DNA of 64,000 bases from Helianthus annuus (taxonomy: Eukaryota; Streptophyta; Magnoliopsida; Asterales; Asteraceae): the NCBI RefSeq assembly GCF_002127325.2, contig NC_035448.2:124105422-124169421 (forward strand). The letters are read 5' to 3'. Position 1 is the first letter of the stretch. The number at the start of each line of letters is the position of its first letter. Positions 32,761-44,798 of this stretch are shown here, piece after piece. The notes beneath the pieces were generated by a model. It was not told the DNA's origin. It saw only the letters and a program-made list of their open reading frames with translations, and made no database searches. Both the position numbers and the translations under genes were made by a program.

Positions 32761-33313
32761 TATTTTTTTAATTTTCTTTTTCAGTTGTTTGTTATGTATT
32801 TTTTTAGCTAAGAACAAATACATTATTTTAATAAAAACGCCACACAGACAAAATGCTTGTGAAACACCATCATGCCATAAAACGCCAAAAACTCACAAAC
32901 TATAATAAAATTACTTTGGACAAGTATTATTAAAAACTCAAAAAAAAAGTATAAAACAAGGTACAAGAAGAATCGAACAAAGTGCCATCTTTATCTAAAC
33001 CACATAAAAAATACAAAACGCCAAAAACTACGTAACGCCATTAAAAACACCAAACTTGGAAGATCGGACGTCTATCACCCTAAACTCATAAAAGCTGAAC
33101 AAAACAGTAAAATATACACAGTAGCTAAAAAGACGGTTACTTTATTAATATCATTTATTATAATAAAATCCCTCCTAAACTACGCGCAAAAAACATATAT
33201 AAGAGAGACGTCTCTGCACAATCAATTGATCACACCCCAAAAAACAAACGCCGTGTTTCCTAGAAACCACTCACTTTTAAAACGCCAAAAAATAGTTAAA
33301 AAAAAACCACACA

Positions 33314-33745
33314 TGGGAAACCTCGTTTCTTCTATATTGAGTATTGTTCTGAGTGAAGTTTCACTGAATGATTTCTTCTCTAAGGTGGGTATCTCTATAA
33401 GCTTTTGCTGAGTGAGATGGACAAATATTCAAGAAAAAGAGACTGATAACACTGATATGTCATCATGCATGAAGGGATCAATACCAGTGTAAAAAAGGCT
33501 ATTTTGGACTCCATTATTATAATAGCATTCGAGCAGGCGTTGATCTTCAACATGTCACCAAACAAGAATATATCAAACCAAAATACAGGATGCCACTAAA
33601 AATAAGCTTCTTCTAAAGACGTGCATTATGTAGGAAAATTGGCATCTTGCTAATGTATTAAAAAAGGTTCAAAACGCCAAAAAAGGTTCAAGAAAGAAGA
33701 GGCTGATGACAGTGAATATTCAGATGAGAAATTAGATTAGAATTT
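33314..33745 (+). pseudogene. F1 small ORF, copy 2 (unknown)
   Basis: Second, diverged copy, starting MGNLVSSILSIVLSEVSLND, with a TATA-like tatataag near 33193. Same order of segments as copy 1, so about 0.95 kb of F1 appears to be an old tandem duplication. Broken by a frameshift after about 34 codons. Confidence 0.45.
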
Positions 33746-34329
33746 TTAATTTTTTTTCATTTTCTATTGTTTGTTATCTAATTCTCTATTGTTTATTATC
33801 TAATTCTCTACTAATAAAAAAATGAGTATAAAACGCCAAAAAATACAAACACCAAAACGCCTGATAGTATGAAAACTGTGAGAACGGATGCTAGCAAAGC
33901 ACATTGTTGCTATATAAAACGCTAAAAAATGCCAAACAATGTATTATTAGAAAACAACACTAATTGACTAAACGCCAATGTATAAAACAACATGCCATCT
34001 TTATCTAAACACGATAAAAAACAAAACACCAAACCCTGAAAAGTGGGAAGTGTTACAGCCTTAACAGATGAAACTGAATGAAACAGTAACTGCAAATAGT
34101 AAAATGAAGAGACGAGAACATTATTGCTAAACATTTATTATATTAAAAGCCACTACATGGGAAATTGAATTTATTTATCTTTTCAACACGCCATAATTGT
34201 CTGTCACATTATAGGCCTGCATCCTACATGGCACAACAATTGATAAAAAAAAATATACACATCAAAAAAATAACTGATGTTTTTTACCGCCAAAAACAAA
34301 TATCTACCTAGCGCAAAAAAAAAGCTCAT

Positions 34330-34337
34330 TATATAAG
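34330..34337 (+). promoter_or_regulatory. Possible TATA box of F1 acidic-protein gene
   Basis: tatataag, about 90 bp before the ATG at 34425. F2 has tataaaag-like DNA in the equivalent place (minus strand, about 49730). Confidence 0.45.
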
Positions 34338-34640
34338 TACAACAGCTAAACAAAGGCTTCGCACTCCACACATTCACTAAAAACGCCACATCTTGTCTAA
34401 AACGCCATATAATTTAAAAAAAAAATGGTACATGTTATTGCATGGAGGTTTGAGAGATCAGAGGGACTTTTCGTCATTAAGTTCTCTGACAGGAGAAGGG
34501 TGAAAGTCAAAACAATCAAAGCCATACATAGTATGGATGAATCCGTCCAGAGGGATATTCTAGCCCTTGGGGTCAAGTGGCCTACGATTGTGAGAGGAAT
34601 CAAAGGGTAATAAAAAGATTAGAGAGAAAATTTGCAGTAA

Positions 34641-34672
<32 letters not shown>

Positions 34673-34673
<1 letters not shown>

Positions 34674-36353
34674 GATGTGTGTAAAATGCAACATATAAAT
34701 TACTTCAAATGAGGCATAAAACTAACCCTTTTTAAGTACTAATGTTGGAAAAAGAGTGTTTTTGTCTTCCTTTTGTATTTTCAGGATGAAATGAGCTCAA
34801 ATTCACAAAAGAAGCAAAAAGACAGCTATTTCTAACATAAATACAAGAAAAGGAACAAAAGTGGATTGCCCGAACCCTCAACGGTATCCTCCCAAGCAGA
34901 GAAGAGAAGTCAGAAGACTGAACACACCCCGTGCTCAGCCAGCACGGGGTCGTGCCCAAGAAGCAGCATAAAAGAAAAACCTATAGAAGCTTCTATTGCC
35001 CACCACGGGGCCGTGTCCAGTGAGCACGGGGGCGTGGTGAAAGTACAGCAGGCACATTAATTGTAATTGCGAATTACAATTAATGAAGAGAGAGAGTGTC
35101 AGACGGGCACGGGGGCGTGTCCAGCGGACACGGGGCCGTGCCCAGCCTTCTGTTCAGCCTATAAATAGGAGTGCTTGGTTTCATTTCAACTCATCCCTTG
35201 GCACACCACCTCTCTCACACTTCATCCACCATCCACCACCACCATAACACCATCATCCATTGTCCATCATAGAGTGTGTGAGTCGTCTCGGGATCCAAGA
35301 TTGATCGTAAGAGTTCTTGACAATCAAGGCCATGTTTGCCTAAGTCTCTTACATCACTTGGTGAAGACAAGTGTTTAGTATAATACTTTTTATTTTTAAT
35401 CTTTTGCACTTTTTATTTGGTTTTGTATTAATGACTTTAATAACTAGTTGCTTATGTTGAAGGTGATCTTTTCTTATCGTTTGTCCGTGGTGTCTTGGCA
35501 TTATTTTACTGTCTATATAAAATAAAAGATTTTCACCATTCATATCTCCACGGTCTATATGGAGGTATGTTGGCTACCTGGTCGGGGGTTAATGGAACGG
35601 TTTGGTAAGGGTCTTGCCTTTGTTCAGCGTTTAGAGGTCCTGCAAGGGACCTGTGTCAAATTTAGTAGAATCTCCTTCAATGCCTATAGGTATTGGATGG
35701 CGGGGATCCAAACTCTTTGACCCCCTCATAAGTTAACTACTATTAATACTATAACCCAGCTATTTAGGACTGTATCCCTACTGACTCAGACTACTTAGCC
35801 GAGTGTAACGTCACCGCCAAAAGCGGGGCCTACCACAATTTGCATTAATAACTTAATTCATTATCTTCCAATAATCCAACCCTTTAGGATTGTATCCTTG
35901 CTGACTCAAACTACTGGGTTGAGGGTAACGTCGCCTTCAAAAGAGGGGCCTACTACAATAACTAAGATAATCTCTTAAACAAGTGCAAAAGTGCGAAAAT
36001 AATCAAAGGTTATACTAATACACGAGTCGGATCCAAGTGATTCATCTTCTCTATCTGTTTTTATTTTATTTTATTTTTCAGCATTTAGTTAGTTTTTATT
36101 TTCTTAATTTAAAAAACCTTTTCTAAATTTTTGATTTGATTAGACGTTGAGGATAAACCGGTACTAAAAGCTCTTGTGTCCTTGGACGACCTCGGTATCT
36201 TACCAACACTATATTACGTCCACGATGGGTGCACTTGCCCATATGTGTGTTTAGTGTTAGTGAATATCGTGTCTTATAAATTTAAGACTTGGCTAAAAGT
36301 GTAAAAAGGGCTTAAAATATACATCTAAATTATATCACACCTAACGCACATCA
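34673..36353 (+). repeat. Element G 5' LTR
   Basis: 1681 bp, paired with 44799-46491. A TATA box (ctataaatag, 35159-35168) follows two CACGG-CCGTG dyads (35108-35139). A CA/CCA-rich leader (35220-35260) lies downstream of it. Confidence 0.95.
34930..35145 (+). promoter_or_regulatory. CACGGGGCCGTG dyads in element G LTR
   Basis: Copies or variants of cacggggccgtg occur near 34940 (agcacggggtcgtgcc), 35001, 35021, 35108 and 35128; the last pair end 14-20 bases before the TATA box. Further copies lie in non-coding parts at about 36485-36690, 41150, 41700 and 43250-43440, and again in the 3' LTR. None lies in the protein domains. Confidence 0.75.
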
Positions 36354-36359
36354 AGTTTT

Positions 36360-36377
36360 TGGCGCCGTTGCCGGGGA
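36360..36377 (+). promoter_or_regulatory. Element G primer-binding site (tRNA-Asp)
   Basis: tggcgccgttgccgggga, the classic Athila primer site, complementary to the 3' end of plant tRNA-Asp. Confidence 0.92.
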
Positions 36378-36752
36378 CACAAGGATTTTAAGAAAGTTAG
36401 GAATCAACGGCCTAATCAGTTTTTTATAACCTTTTCAAAACGCGCGCACATTTTTCTGCATTTTAGTTTAGTTTGCATTTACAGTAGCCTGAACACGGGG
36501 CCGTGCTCACTGAACACGCCCCCGTGCTGCATATTTTTAGTTAGATACCCAGATACAGAGTCTGAACACGGGGCCGTGCTCACTGAACACGCCCCCGTGT
36601 CCAACGTGACCAGTAACTTTAATTAAAACGCCCAGATACAGATCCTGACCACGGGGCCGTGTTCACCAGATACGGGGCCGTGTCCAGCTTCTCTTTCCGT
36701 CTTTGTTTTTGTTTTCTGGTCCCGAGACTCAGTTGTGGTCTGTTGAGTGATT

Positions 36753-37250
36753 CTTATGGATCAATACTCAGGAGGCTACAACTACACCTATGATGAGGAT
36801 GATTATAGGGGTAATTATTGCACTAATTGTCGTAACACACGCTCAGTTCAATATAGTAGCTCATATCAACCATCCAATTCATACAACCATTATGAGGAGC
36901 CCAGGTACGAGCCATCAACTTCATATACATCCTATGAAGACCAAAGGTATGAACCTCCTCCCTCATACTCATATTTTGATGAACCAAGGTATGAGCCTTC
37001 ATACTCATACTTTGAAGATTCAAGATATGAGCCACCACCTTCATACACTTATTATGAGGAACCATGGCGTGAACAACTCACCTCATATGAGTACTATGAA
37101 GAACAAAGTTTCGACCCTTATCCGTCATATACTTACAATGAAGAGCAATCGTGTGAACCATCTACTTCATATGGGTACTATGATGAACCAAGGATCGAAC
37201 AACGGATTCAAGCCTTGAGGATCCCAATTCTTTCTCTCTCACCGAAGTAA
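36753..37250 (+). CDS. Element G Tyr-rich repeat protein in gag position, about 165 aa
   Basis: Open frame of tandem, imperfect repeats of the form YEEPRYEPSTSY, about nine units, very rich in Tyr, Glu, Ser and Pro. It stands at the gag start of Athila. The repeats look disordered; no capsid fold or knuckle is visible. A +1 frameshift near the end leads into the next segment. Likely start is ATG 36756 (MDQYSGG). It may be an N-terminal extension left after deletion of the capsid core. Confidence 0.65.
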   Translation, partial: LMDQYSGGYNYTYDEDDYRGNYCTNCRNTRSVQYSSSYQPSNSYNHYEEPRYEPSTSYTSYEDQRYEPPPSYSYFDEPRYEPSYSYFEDSRYEPPPSYTYYEEPWREQLTSYEYYEEQSFDPYPSYTYNEEQSCEPSTSYGYYDEPRIEQRIQALRIPILSLSPK

Positions 37251-37719
37251 CCAATAGGATATTAGAACACATTAAAACTATCGAACGTTGCATAAAAGAA
37301 TCTCGCGCAAGGGAAGAGGAGTCCCGCGCAAGAGAAGAATTAAATTGTAATAATAACGTAGAGATAGTTGAAAATGTAAAAATGGAAGAACAAGAAAGTG
37401 AAAAACCGACACATGAGTTAAACAACGAAAAAGGTGAGGTCGATAATGTTAAATTACAAGAAGAGTCTAATTTTGAAAAAATTAATCTCTTGTCACCTAC
37501 TTTTGAAAATCATTGTTTAGTAACCCCTCATGCCAAGTTTTTAAAAGAGTTAAACACTACTACTAAAATCAAAGAAATGGTAAGTGTTAAGTTAACTAAT
37601 GATCAAACCTCGCTAATAAAAGAAGATCCTTTTGAATTAACATTACACTGGTTCCATGTTTCTTTCAAAATTCATTTATTAGTAATATCACCATTGATAA
37701 AGATCTTTGTGTTAACATA
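37251..37719 (+). pseudogene. Element G gag-protease linker
   Basis: In a second frame, charged Glu/Lys/Asn-rich sequence (RILEHIKTIERCIKESRARE onward) runs to the degenerate protease. Just before 37720 the alignment to Athila protease shows that the D-x-GAS active-site tripeptide has been replaced: the Asp-Leu remains but Gly-Ala-Ser is missing. Confidence 0.6.
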
Positions 37720-38328
37720 ATGCCTAACTATATTTTTGAAAAGTTAAGTATTAGTGATTTTACTCCACTTCAAATACCCATTTTTCTATCCGATCGGAAA
37801 GTGATAAAATCAATCGGTGTAGTTGAAGATGTTTTGGTTCAAACAAATCAAATGGTAATCCCAACCGACTTTGTCATCTTCGATGACGCTCCTTTAGTCT
37901 TGGGAAAACCTTTTGTACAAACTCATAAAGCTTTGAAAAACCGGAAATTCAATAATCTACCTCTTCAGTTAGGGGCATTCAAAAGGAGCATAGATCTTGA
38001 GCGTTCAATGAAATATCCTTTTGGCAATAATGACCCCCTAATTGAAGATGAAGCTGAAGAAGATGACCGCTTTGTTGAAGAAGAGATCGCCATAGAACAA
38101 ACCTTTAAGGTTCTTGATCTAGATGAGCCACAAAATAAGGTGTCTTCTAAAGACCCACCCATTGAGCTCAAAGAACTTCCTAAAGGTTTGGAATATGCTT
38201 TTCTAGACAAAGATGGTAGGTTGCCTGTAATTATTTCTTCTAAATTAAGTAACATAGAAAAAGAGAAATTAGTTAATCTTCTTAAAAAAACACAAAAACG
38301 CGATCGCTTGGAAGCTTGTAGATATTAA
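37720..38328 (+). pseudogene. Element G protease C-terminal half and linker to RT
   Basis: Starts in the protease just past the active site (MPNYIFEKLSISDFTP, DFVIFDDAPLVLGKPFV, where LGKPF corresponds to the I/L-G-R/K-P-F flap partner of retropepsins). An acidic linker (EDEAEEDDRFVEEE) leads to the RT N-terminus. Frameshift into the RT frame at about 38295. Confidence 0.78.
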
Positions 38329-38344
38329 AGGAATAAGTCCTTCC

Positions 38345-39619
38345 ATGTGCACGCACAAAATTTTAATGAATGACGATTACAAAACAGTAATTCAACCACA
38401 ACGAAGAGTAAATCCCAATGTACAAGAAGTGGTTAAAAATGAAGTCATCAAGCTACTTAACGCCGGACTAATCTATCCTATCTCCGATAGTCCGTGGGTG
38501 AGTCCCGTCCAAGTAGTCCCAAAGAAAGGAGGTATGACGGTAATAACTAATGAGAAAAATGAACTAATACCAACAAGGACCGTCACAGGATGGAGAGTTT
38601 GTATAGACTATAGACGATTAAATGAAGCAACAAGGAAAGACCACTTTCCTTAGCCCTTCATTGATCAAATGTTAGAACGACTATCCGGTCATAAATTTTA
38701 TTGTTTCTTAGACGGTTTTTCAGGTTACTTTCAAATACCGATAGCACCAGAAGACCAAGAGAAAACAACTTTTACATGCCCCTACGGAACTTTCGCCTAT
38801 CGACGCATGCCATTAGGTCTATGTAATGCACCTGCAACATTCCAATGTTGTATGGTAGCCATTTTCCATGACATGATAGAAAAGACAATGGAAGTCTTCA
38901 TGGATGACTTTTCTATCTTTGGAGACTCATATGACCAATGCCTCGATAACCTCGAACGAATGCTATCCCGATGTGAGGAAACTAACCTCACCCTTAACTG
39001 GGGAAAATGCCATTTCATGGTAACGGAGGGAATAGTACTCGGTCACAAAATCTCAAGCGAAGGAATGGAAGTCGATCGAGCAAAAATAGAAACTATTTCT
39101 CGATTACCTCCACCATCCTCCGTTAGAGCAATCAGAAGTTTCTTAGGGCATGCCGGATTTTATAGAAGGTTTATCAAAGACTTTTCAAAAATTTCAAGAC
39201 CTCTAACAAAATTACTTGAAAAAGATGCACCTTTCATCTTTGACAAGGAATGCAATCAAGCATTTCTAACCCTCAAGGAAATGCTAGTCAATGCACCTAT
39301 CATGATAGCGCCCGATTGGAAATTCCCTTTCGAAATCATGTGTGATGCAAGTGACTTTGCCGTTGGAGCAGTCTTGGGACAAAGAAAAGAAAAGCATTTC
39401 CACCCAATTTATTACGCTAGTAAAACGCTTAACGATGCACAAGAAAATTACACAACTACAGAAAAAGAATTACTAGCCGTGGTATTTGCTTTTGATAAAT
39501 TCCGTTCTTACCTTGTTCTTTCTAAAACTGTAGTCTATACAGACCATGCAGCTATCAGATACCTCTTCAAGAAACAAGACGCAAAACCCCGTTTGATCAG
39601 ATGGATTCTACTCCTGTAA
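38345..39619 (+). pseudogene. Element G reverse transcriptase and RNase H
   Basis: RT fingers (VVPKKGGMTVI, TGWRVCIDYRRLNEATRKDH), palm (FMDDF at 38897-38911, equivalent to YVDD) and thumb ([16 protein letters not shown]) are clear. RNase H follows ([15 protein letters not shown], then [20 protein letters not shown] and [10 protein letters not shown]). One frame throughout, with a TAG at 38651-38653 and TAA at 39617-39619; both look like point mutations. Domain order and spacing are normal for Athila. Confidence 0.92.
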
Positions 39620-40708
39620 GAGTTCGACATCGAAATCAAGGACTAAAGAGGAGCAGAAAACACTGCTGCAGATCATCTTTCACGCCTAGAAGACCCAGCT
39701 TTGGAAGCGGCCAGGGATGAGCAAATCAACGAAAAATTTCCCACAGAGTCCTTGGAGATGATGGAGAGTAGACAAGAACCATGGTATGCCGACTATGCTA
39801 ATTATCTAGCTAGCGGTATAGTCACCAAAGGATGGCCGCATCACCAAAGAAAGAAATTCTTTGCTGATGTAAAGCATTACTTTTGGGAAGACCCTTATCT
39901 TTTCAAAATGTGTGCCGACCAGCTCATCCGAAGGTGCGTCCATGGTAATGAAACACGAAGAATTCTCCGTCACTGTCATGAAGGTCCATACGGAGGACAT
40001 CATGGTGCCGCTAGTACCGCATGAAAGGTATTTGATTCAGGATTTTATTGGCCAACCATTTACAAGGATGCACAAAACCTTGTAAAGACATGTGATGCAT
40101 ACCAAAGATCAGGTAATATTTCTTCCAAAAACGAAATGCCTCAAAACAGCATTCTCGTTTGTGAAATTTTTGATGTGTAGGGACTCGATTTTATGGGACC
40201 TTTCCCACCGTCAAAAGGAAACAAATATATACTTGCGGCAGTCAATTACTTGTCTAAATGGGCGGAGGCCGAAGCTCTTCCAACAAATGATGGAAGAGTA
40301 GTGGTAAAATTTCTGAAAAAATTATTTTCTCGTTTTGGAACACCAAAAGCTTTGATAAGTGATAGAGGTACCCATTTTTGCAATCATCAACTCGAAAAAA
40401 TATTAACAAGGTATGTGGTCTATCACCGGGTCTCAACAGCATATCACCCTCAAACAAATGGGCAAGCTGAAGTGACTAACCGAGGTTTAAAACGAATACT
40501 TGAAAAAACCATAGGTTTAAATAAAAAGGAATGGGCCGACAAATTGGACGATGCTTTATGGGCCTTTCGAACTGCTTATAAAACCACTATAGGCACAACC
40601 CCATACAAGCTCGTCTATGGAAAAAGCTGTCACTTGCCGGTAGAAATAGCTCACAGATCCTACTGGGCAATAAAAAAATGTAAACTTAGACTTAGAAACT
40701 GCCGGTAA
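39620..40708 (+). pseudogene. Element G integrase, zinc-binding and catalytic domains
   Basis: Same frame as RT, with extra stops (near 39644, 40022 and 40178). RNase H ends with ADHLSRLED. The zinc-binding region ([18 protein letters not shown]) leads to a catalytic core with [23 protein letters not shown] and the [20 protein letters not shown] glutamate segment, giving the D,D,E triad. It shifts frame in an A-run near 40672. Confidence 0.9.
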
Positions 40709-40724
40709 AAATCGATTTTATCAA

Positions 40725-41063
40725 ATGAATGAATTAGACGAATTAAGGAACTATGCATATTCTAACTTCGAAATTTATAAGGAAAGAATGAAAAATTTAC
40801 ATGATAAATACATGAAGTCTAATGAATTTCGGGTAGGAGATCAAGTTCTGTTGTTTAATTCACGACTTCGATTATTTCCTGGGAAACTAAAATCTAGGTG
40901 GTCAGGACCTTTTTCCGTCACCCATGTTTTTCCTCACGGTGCAGTAGAAATTAAAGCTCGAAATGCGATACCATTTAAAGTCAATGGCCAACGGCTAAAA
41001 CCCTACCGAGGATCCATTGAGAATGAAGAAGAGGAGATCTCGCTTCAAACGGTTAACGAATGA
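40725..41063 (+). pseudogene. Element G integrase C-terminal domain
   Basis: [20 protein letters not shown], then [20 protein letters not shown] and SRWSGPF, typical of the gypsy integrase tail. It is in a different frame from the core. No chromodomain, as expected for Athila. Confidence 0.85.
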
Positions 41064-41783
41064 AAGGCATCCACATCATACCCGACATGTTACGAACAAG
41101 CGAGTGTACATCAAAAATCGGTAAGTCTTCTAACCACTTTTGCTCGGCACGGGGCCGTGTCGAGGCAACTGTCGGGATAAAACCCTCTTTTCATAACAGT
41201 TACCTCATTCCACACGCCCCGTTTTGCCGAAAACGCTCTGGTTCCAGGCGATTTTCCGCAGATTTTCGACGTCACTTCCACGTTTAACAACATCAAGGTA
41301 TGATTCTATCATCATTTGTAGTTAGATTAGTTACTTGCATGTAGTTAAACATCAAAAATTTGGGGAAAAATCTAGGGTTCTTCAAGTTCATGCGGATCGA
41401 ACTTCAAATTTTTGATGCAATCTGTTAGTAGTAGTTTAGATTAGTATAATAGGAAGTAAATATACATGTATTGTTGATAGATTCGTCCGATTTCTGACTA
41501 AAACCTCAAACCCTTGTTTTTGAACCGAAAAAGATGAAATTGGAAGGCTAAACGGTTTGTTTTGGGAAAAACGACACTTAGGGTTTCATTTTCGGGGGAA
41601 ACCGCAACTACTTGGCTAAAAATTTTCAGGTTTTCGGAACCGGGACGAAAAATGAAGTTTTTGGGTTATAGACGCCTAGACACGGGGTCGTGCCCGCTGA
41701 ACATGCGGCCGTGTCCAGCTTACTGTTTGCAGTTTCTTTAAAAATCTCTTTGTTTTGTACTAACTTTTGGTGTATTCTTTCAG

Positions 41784-42926
41784 ATGGCAAAGTTCACAAG
41801 GTTCAATGCAAGCAAACTCGATGCTAGGGCAAGATATGACATACTCCAAACAAGACCCGAGGAGTACCCTAGGCGAGCATGCACGGACCTGTTAACCATG
41901 GTGAACCAGCTAGACCGATTCAACAACATCGTGACGGGACCACTAGCAGTTGCATTGAACACTCGGCTTCGGTTGGTGCATCAATGCACCATGGAGTTTT
42001 ACAGTACTTTCACTTTCAATTCGAGGTGTGACCCGTTTGACAATGAAGGGGTCACATTTCGGTGTGGCGGGACAAAGTACTCGATCTCCATGGCACAGTT
42101 TGGAGCTATAATAGGACTGTACGGTGAAGAAGAATCGGGAAATGAGGAAAACACCGGGGGATTACGAGACTTGGATGAGAATGAACGTCAAGCCGCATGG
42201 GCTCAAATCGGTGAAGGAATCTACAACCCTAGCAGCACCAAGAGTACCAAACTGAGGGACCCGCTATACCGCTACATTCACAGGCTCCTCACCTACTCGC
42301 TAAACCAACGTCACGACAGCAGTGGCGTTGTAGGGTTGAAATATTTGGTTGTCCTTCACTGCATCCACAACCGGAAGCCTCTCGATGTTCCATATCTCCT
42401 GTTATGAAACATGCATCTCAATCGCCTTGCTCGCGCTCCAACACATATCTTCTTCGGGGGGTGGGTGTACCGTCTTTTCAAGCACTTCACGAGAATTCCG
42501 AGGTCCTTTAAAAGAAGTCCATGGTCGGGACGAGTTGACTACCACATTTGCCGAGCCATGAACTTACTTTATGAGGCGGAAGACGAGACGGTGAGCTTCC
42601 AAAGAGCACAAGGCTATGCATGGAACCCACATGAGGCCCTAGTTCTTCATGCACCACCTCCCCAATACCAGTACCAACCCCATGGCGATCCGGGTCAATC
42701 CTCCTCACAAGGAGGCGGTTTTCCTAACTTTCAAAGCTTACATGATCTTTTGCAGGAAAACCTCATGTGCACCAGGAACGCCTACAATCTCGCCAACAAC
42801 GCATACCACCAGGTCGGAGCTATTGAACGCAACATCAACGATATACAAGACGATATCGGTAGCATCCGGGAGTATATGGCGGGGCATGGGGATGGAGGTG
42901 AGGATAGCGATGAAGACATGGAGTAG
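41784..42926 (+). pseudogene. Element G downstream ORF, ATHILA ORF-1 type, one in-frame stop
   Basis: A frame of about 380 codons in the place where env would be in a retrovirus; Athila elements usually carry such an ORF. The N-terminal half resembles the ATHILA ORF-1 family (MEFYSTFTFN, FRCGGTKYSISMAQFGAIIG, then HNRKPLDVPYLLL). A TGA at 42405-42407 splits it; the frame then goes on with a Gln/Pro-rich stretch, a short helical segment and an acidic end. I see no signal peptide or clear membrane span, so an envelope role is not supported. Confidence 0.75.
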
Positions 42927-44784
42927 GAGGTTTGAAGGAACAAGGAGCGGGTTGATGGTAAGCCCACAGGTTTAAGTACCCTTTTCTATCGAACAGTTTA
43001 TGGCATGCGTGCCAAATGTTGAACAATTTACTTTCCTTGACTACTTTTAATTTCCGTTTTATTTTTCTTTTACTCTATGCTTGAAAACAATTAACTATGG
43101 TAATGTAGGATGTTTATGTTGCTTGGTGTGGTATTAAGTGATGAAACAGGTACAAACCAAGGCTTGGAGTGCTAAACCTTAGCACTTATAGGCCCAAAAT
43201 GGAGAAACCGGGGGAAGAAACCTGTTTTTCAGGCTTACAGACTGTCCACACGGGGACGTGTCCAGCCGACATGCCCCCGTGTTCACCTCCCAGACCTGCT
43301 GTTTGGTTACTGTCCTGCAAATTTTTGCCAGACACGGGGCCGTGTCTAACCAACACGCCCCCGTGTTCATCTTCTGTAAGTTTTCGTCACTGGCAGTTCA
43401 CCACGGGGTCGTGTCCAGCGGCCACGGGGCCGTGTCCAGACTGTCAGTAACATAAATATTTGCTTTTTAACACCACATTACACATCCAATCAACCTAAAA
43501 ATTTATTTTTGGGACACATTGAGGACAATGTGTAATTTAAGTGTGGGGGGAAGCTAAAACCTTGAAATTTTGCAAGTCCTAACAACAAGCCTTACACAAA
43601 ACTCTATTGGAACCGCTAAACACCCCAAATTTTTTCAAAAATTTTCATTTTTTTTTACTTGTCTAAAATTTAAGTTAGGAATCCTAAGATTAATAAGGTT
43701 ATATTTTTACAATTTTACAACCGAGAGCGTCGTGATAACAAGAACCAACATAAGAAAATTATGAAACGGCATGACAAGCTTAGTTAAAATTTGATTATAT
43801 ATACTCGATCACATAAAAACCCATTCCCACAAAAGTGAGTTTTGAGCCTTTATTGAGCATACAAATTTACATCTTTAGACTAAATGCTCTTTTTTCGTTT
43901 CTTGTGTGAATAGCCGCTTGGTTCTTACAACTCTAGAACTTGCCACGACGATTCATTCCCGGTCCTTACCAACTTAAACCCAAGTAAGTAAATGATGGAG
44001 GCATTAGGACTAACTTTTTTTTTCTTTCTACACCATTATTTTTCAATTTTTTTTACCACCTACCCAAAATCCCCCTAGTTAACCCCTTTGAGCCTAAACC
44101 TTTCATTTCTTTACCCTAAAACCTTTTTACCCACCAAAAACCCTTTTTATTTTCACCCTTTATTTTAGTAACAAGCTCGGTTTTTCGTGTGACTAAAAAA
44201 AAATGATGAAGTAAGAAATAAACAAACAAAGCTATTAAAAACAAAAGCTTGTTTGGAGGAATACTTCAAAATAAAAGTCACTAAAAACAAAGTGTTTTAC
44301 GAAAACCGACGCTTTTTACGCTTTTCGCCCTTTTACTAACCACTAACCCAACCACCCACCTTTAGCCCAAGCCTAACCCTTCACCCAAAAAGTCCTCTTG
44401 ATATTTACAAAGGTTTATAGTTAAAAAGGAGGAGGATTGATTGCTTGGCAAGCTTATGGTAGGAATAAGTTCCATGCCGCTCTCGAGTGATTCACTAAAA
44501 ATACACCTTCGGCCGAGTGTTGAGTGATCCCCCGTGAGGTATGTGAACTTGTATATAAATGAAATTTTAAAAAGGCATGCTATGTCCAAATAAGTAATTT
44601 CTCTTATGAAACGTTCTAAATAAAACATAACGAATAGGATTGTAAATAAATAAAAATGAAACCCAAAAAGATCTTGGATTCCCAACACTCTATGACAAGC
44701 CAAAAACCTTCTCATCTACCCATTCCATTTGGGAGTGTAAGCCACATATTTAAAGAGTTTTGCTTGAGGACAAGCAAAAGTTCA
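42927..44784 (+). other. Element G 3' non-coding region
   Basis: No coding frame of note. CACGG-CCGTG dyads lie at about 43250-43440. It has T-rich and A-rich runs, and an early polypurine candidate (aagtgtggggggaag, 43539-43553) like the true one. Confidence 0.7.
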
Positions 44785-44796
44785 AGTGTGGGGGTA
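44785..44796 (+). promoter_or_regulatory. Element G polypurine tract
   Basis: aagtgtgggggt, the usual Athila tract, just before the 3' LTR. Confidence 0.85.
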
Positions 44797-44798
44797 TT

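Larger units (their letters stand above)
32067..34410 (+). repeat. Dispersed AACGCC motifs in F1
   Basis: More than twenty copies of aacgcca or close variants, all on the plus strand, lie between genes in F1, continuing after G at about 46890-47095. The copies in the two terminal regions (ggtggcgttttcg near 31983, aggcgttttctcc near 47208) are inverted. F2 has about as many in the same orientation relative to the element. Subterminal repeats of this type bind transposase in Spm/En and Ac, but here they fill the whole element. Confidence 0.75.

Noticed and set aside
36747..37250. Host cell-wall or Tyr-rich structural protein gene
   Set aside because: It lies inside element G directly after its primer-binding site and before protease, so it belongs to the element.
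41784..42926. Envelope gene making G a plant retrovirus
   Set aside because: No signal peptide or transmembrane span is visible, and the sequence resembles the ATHILA ORF-1 family of unknown role.
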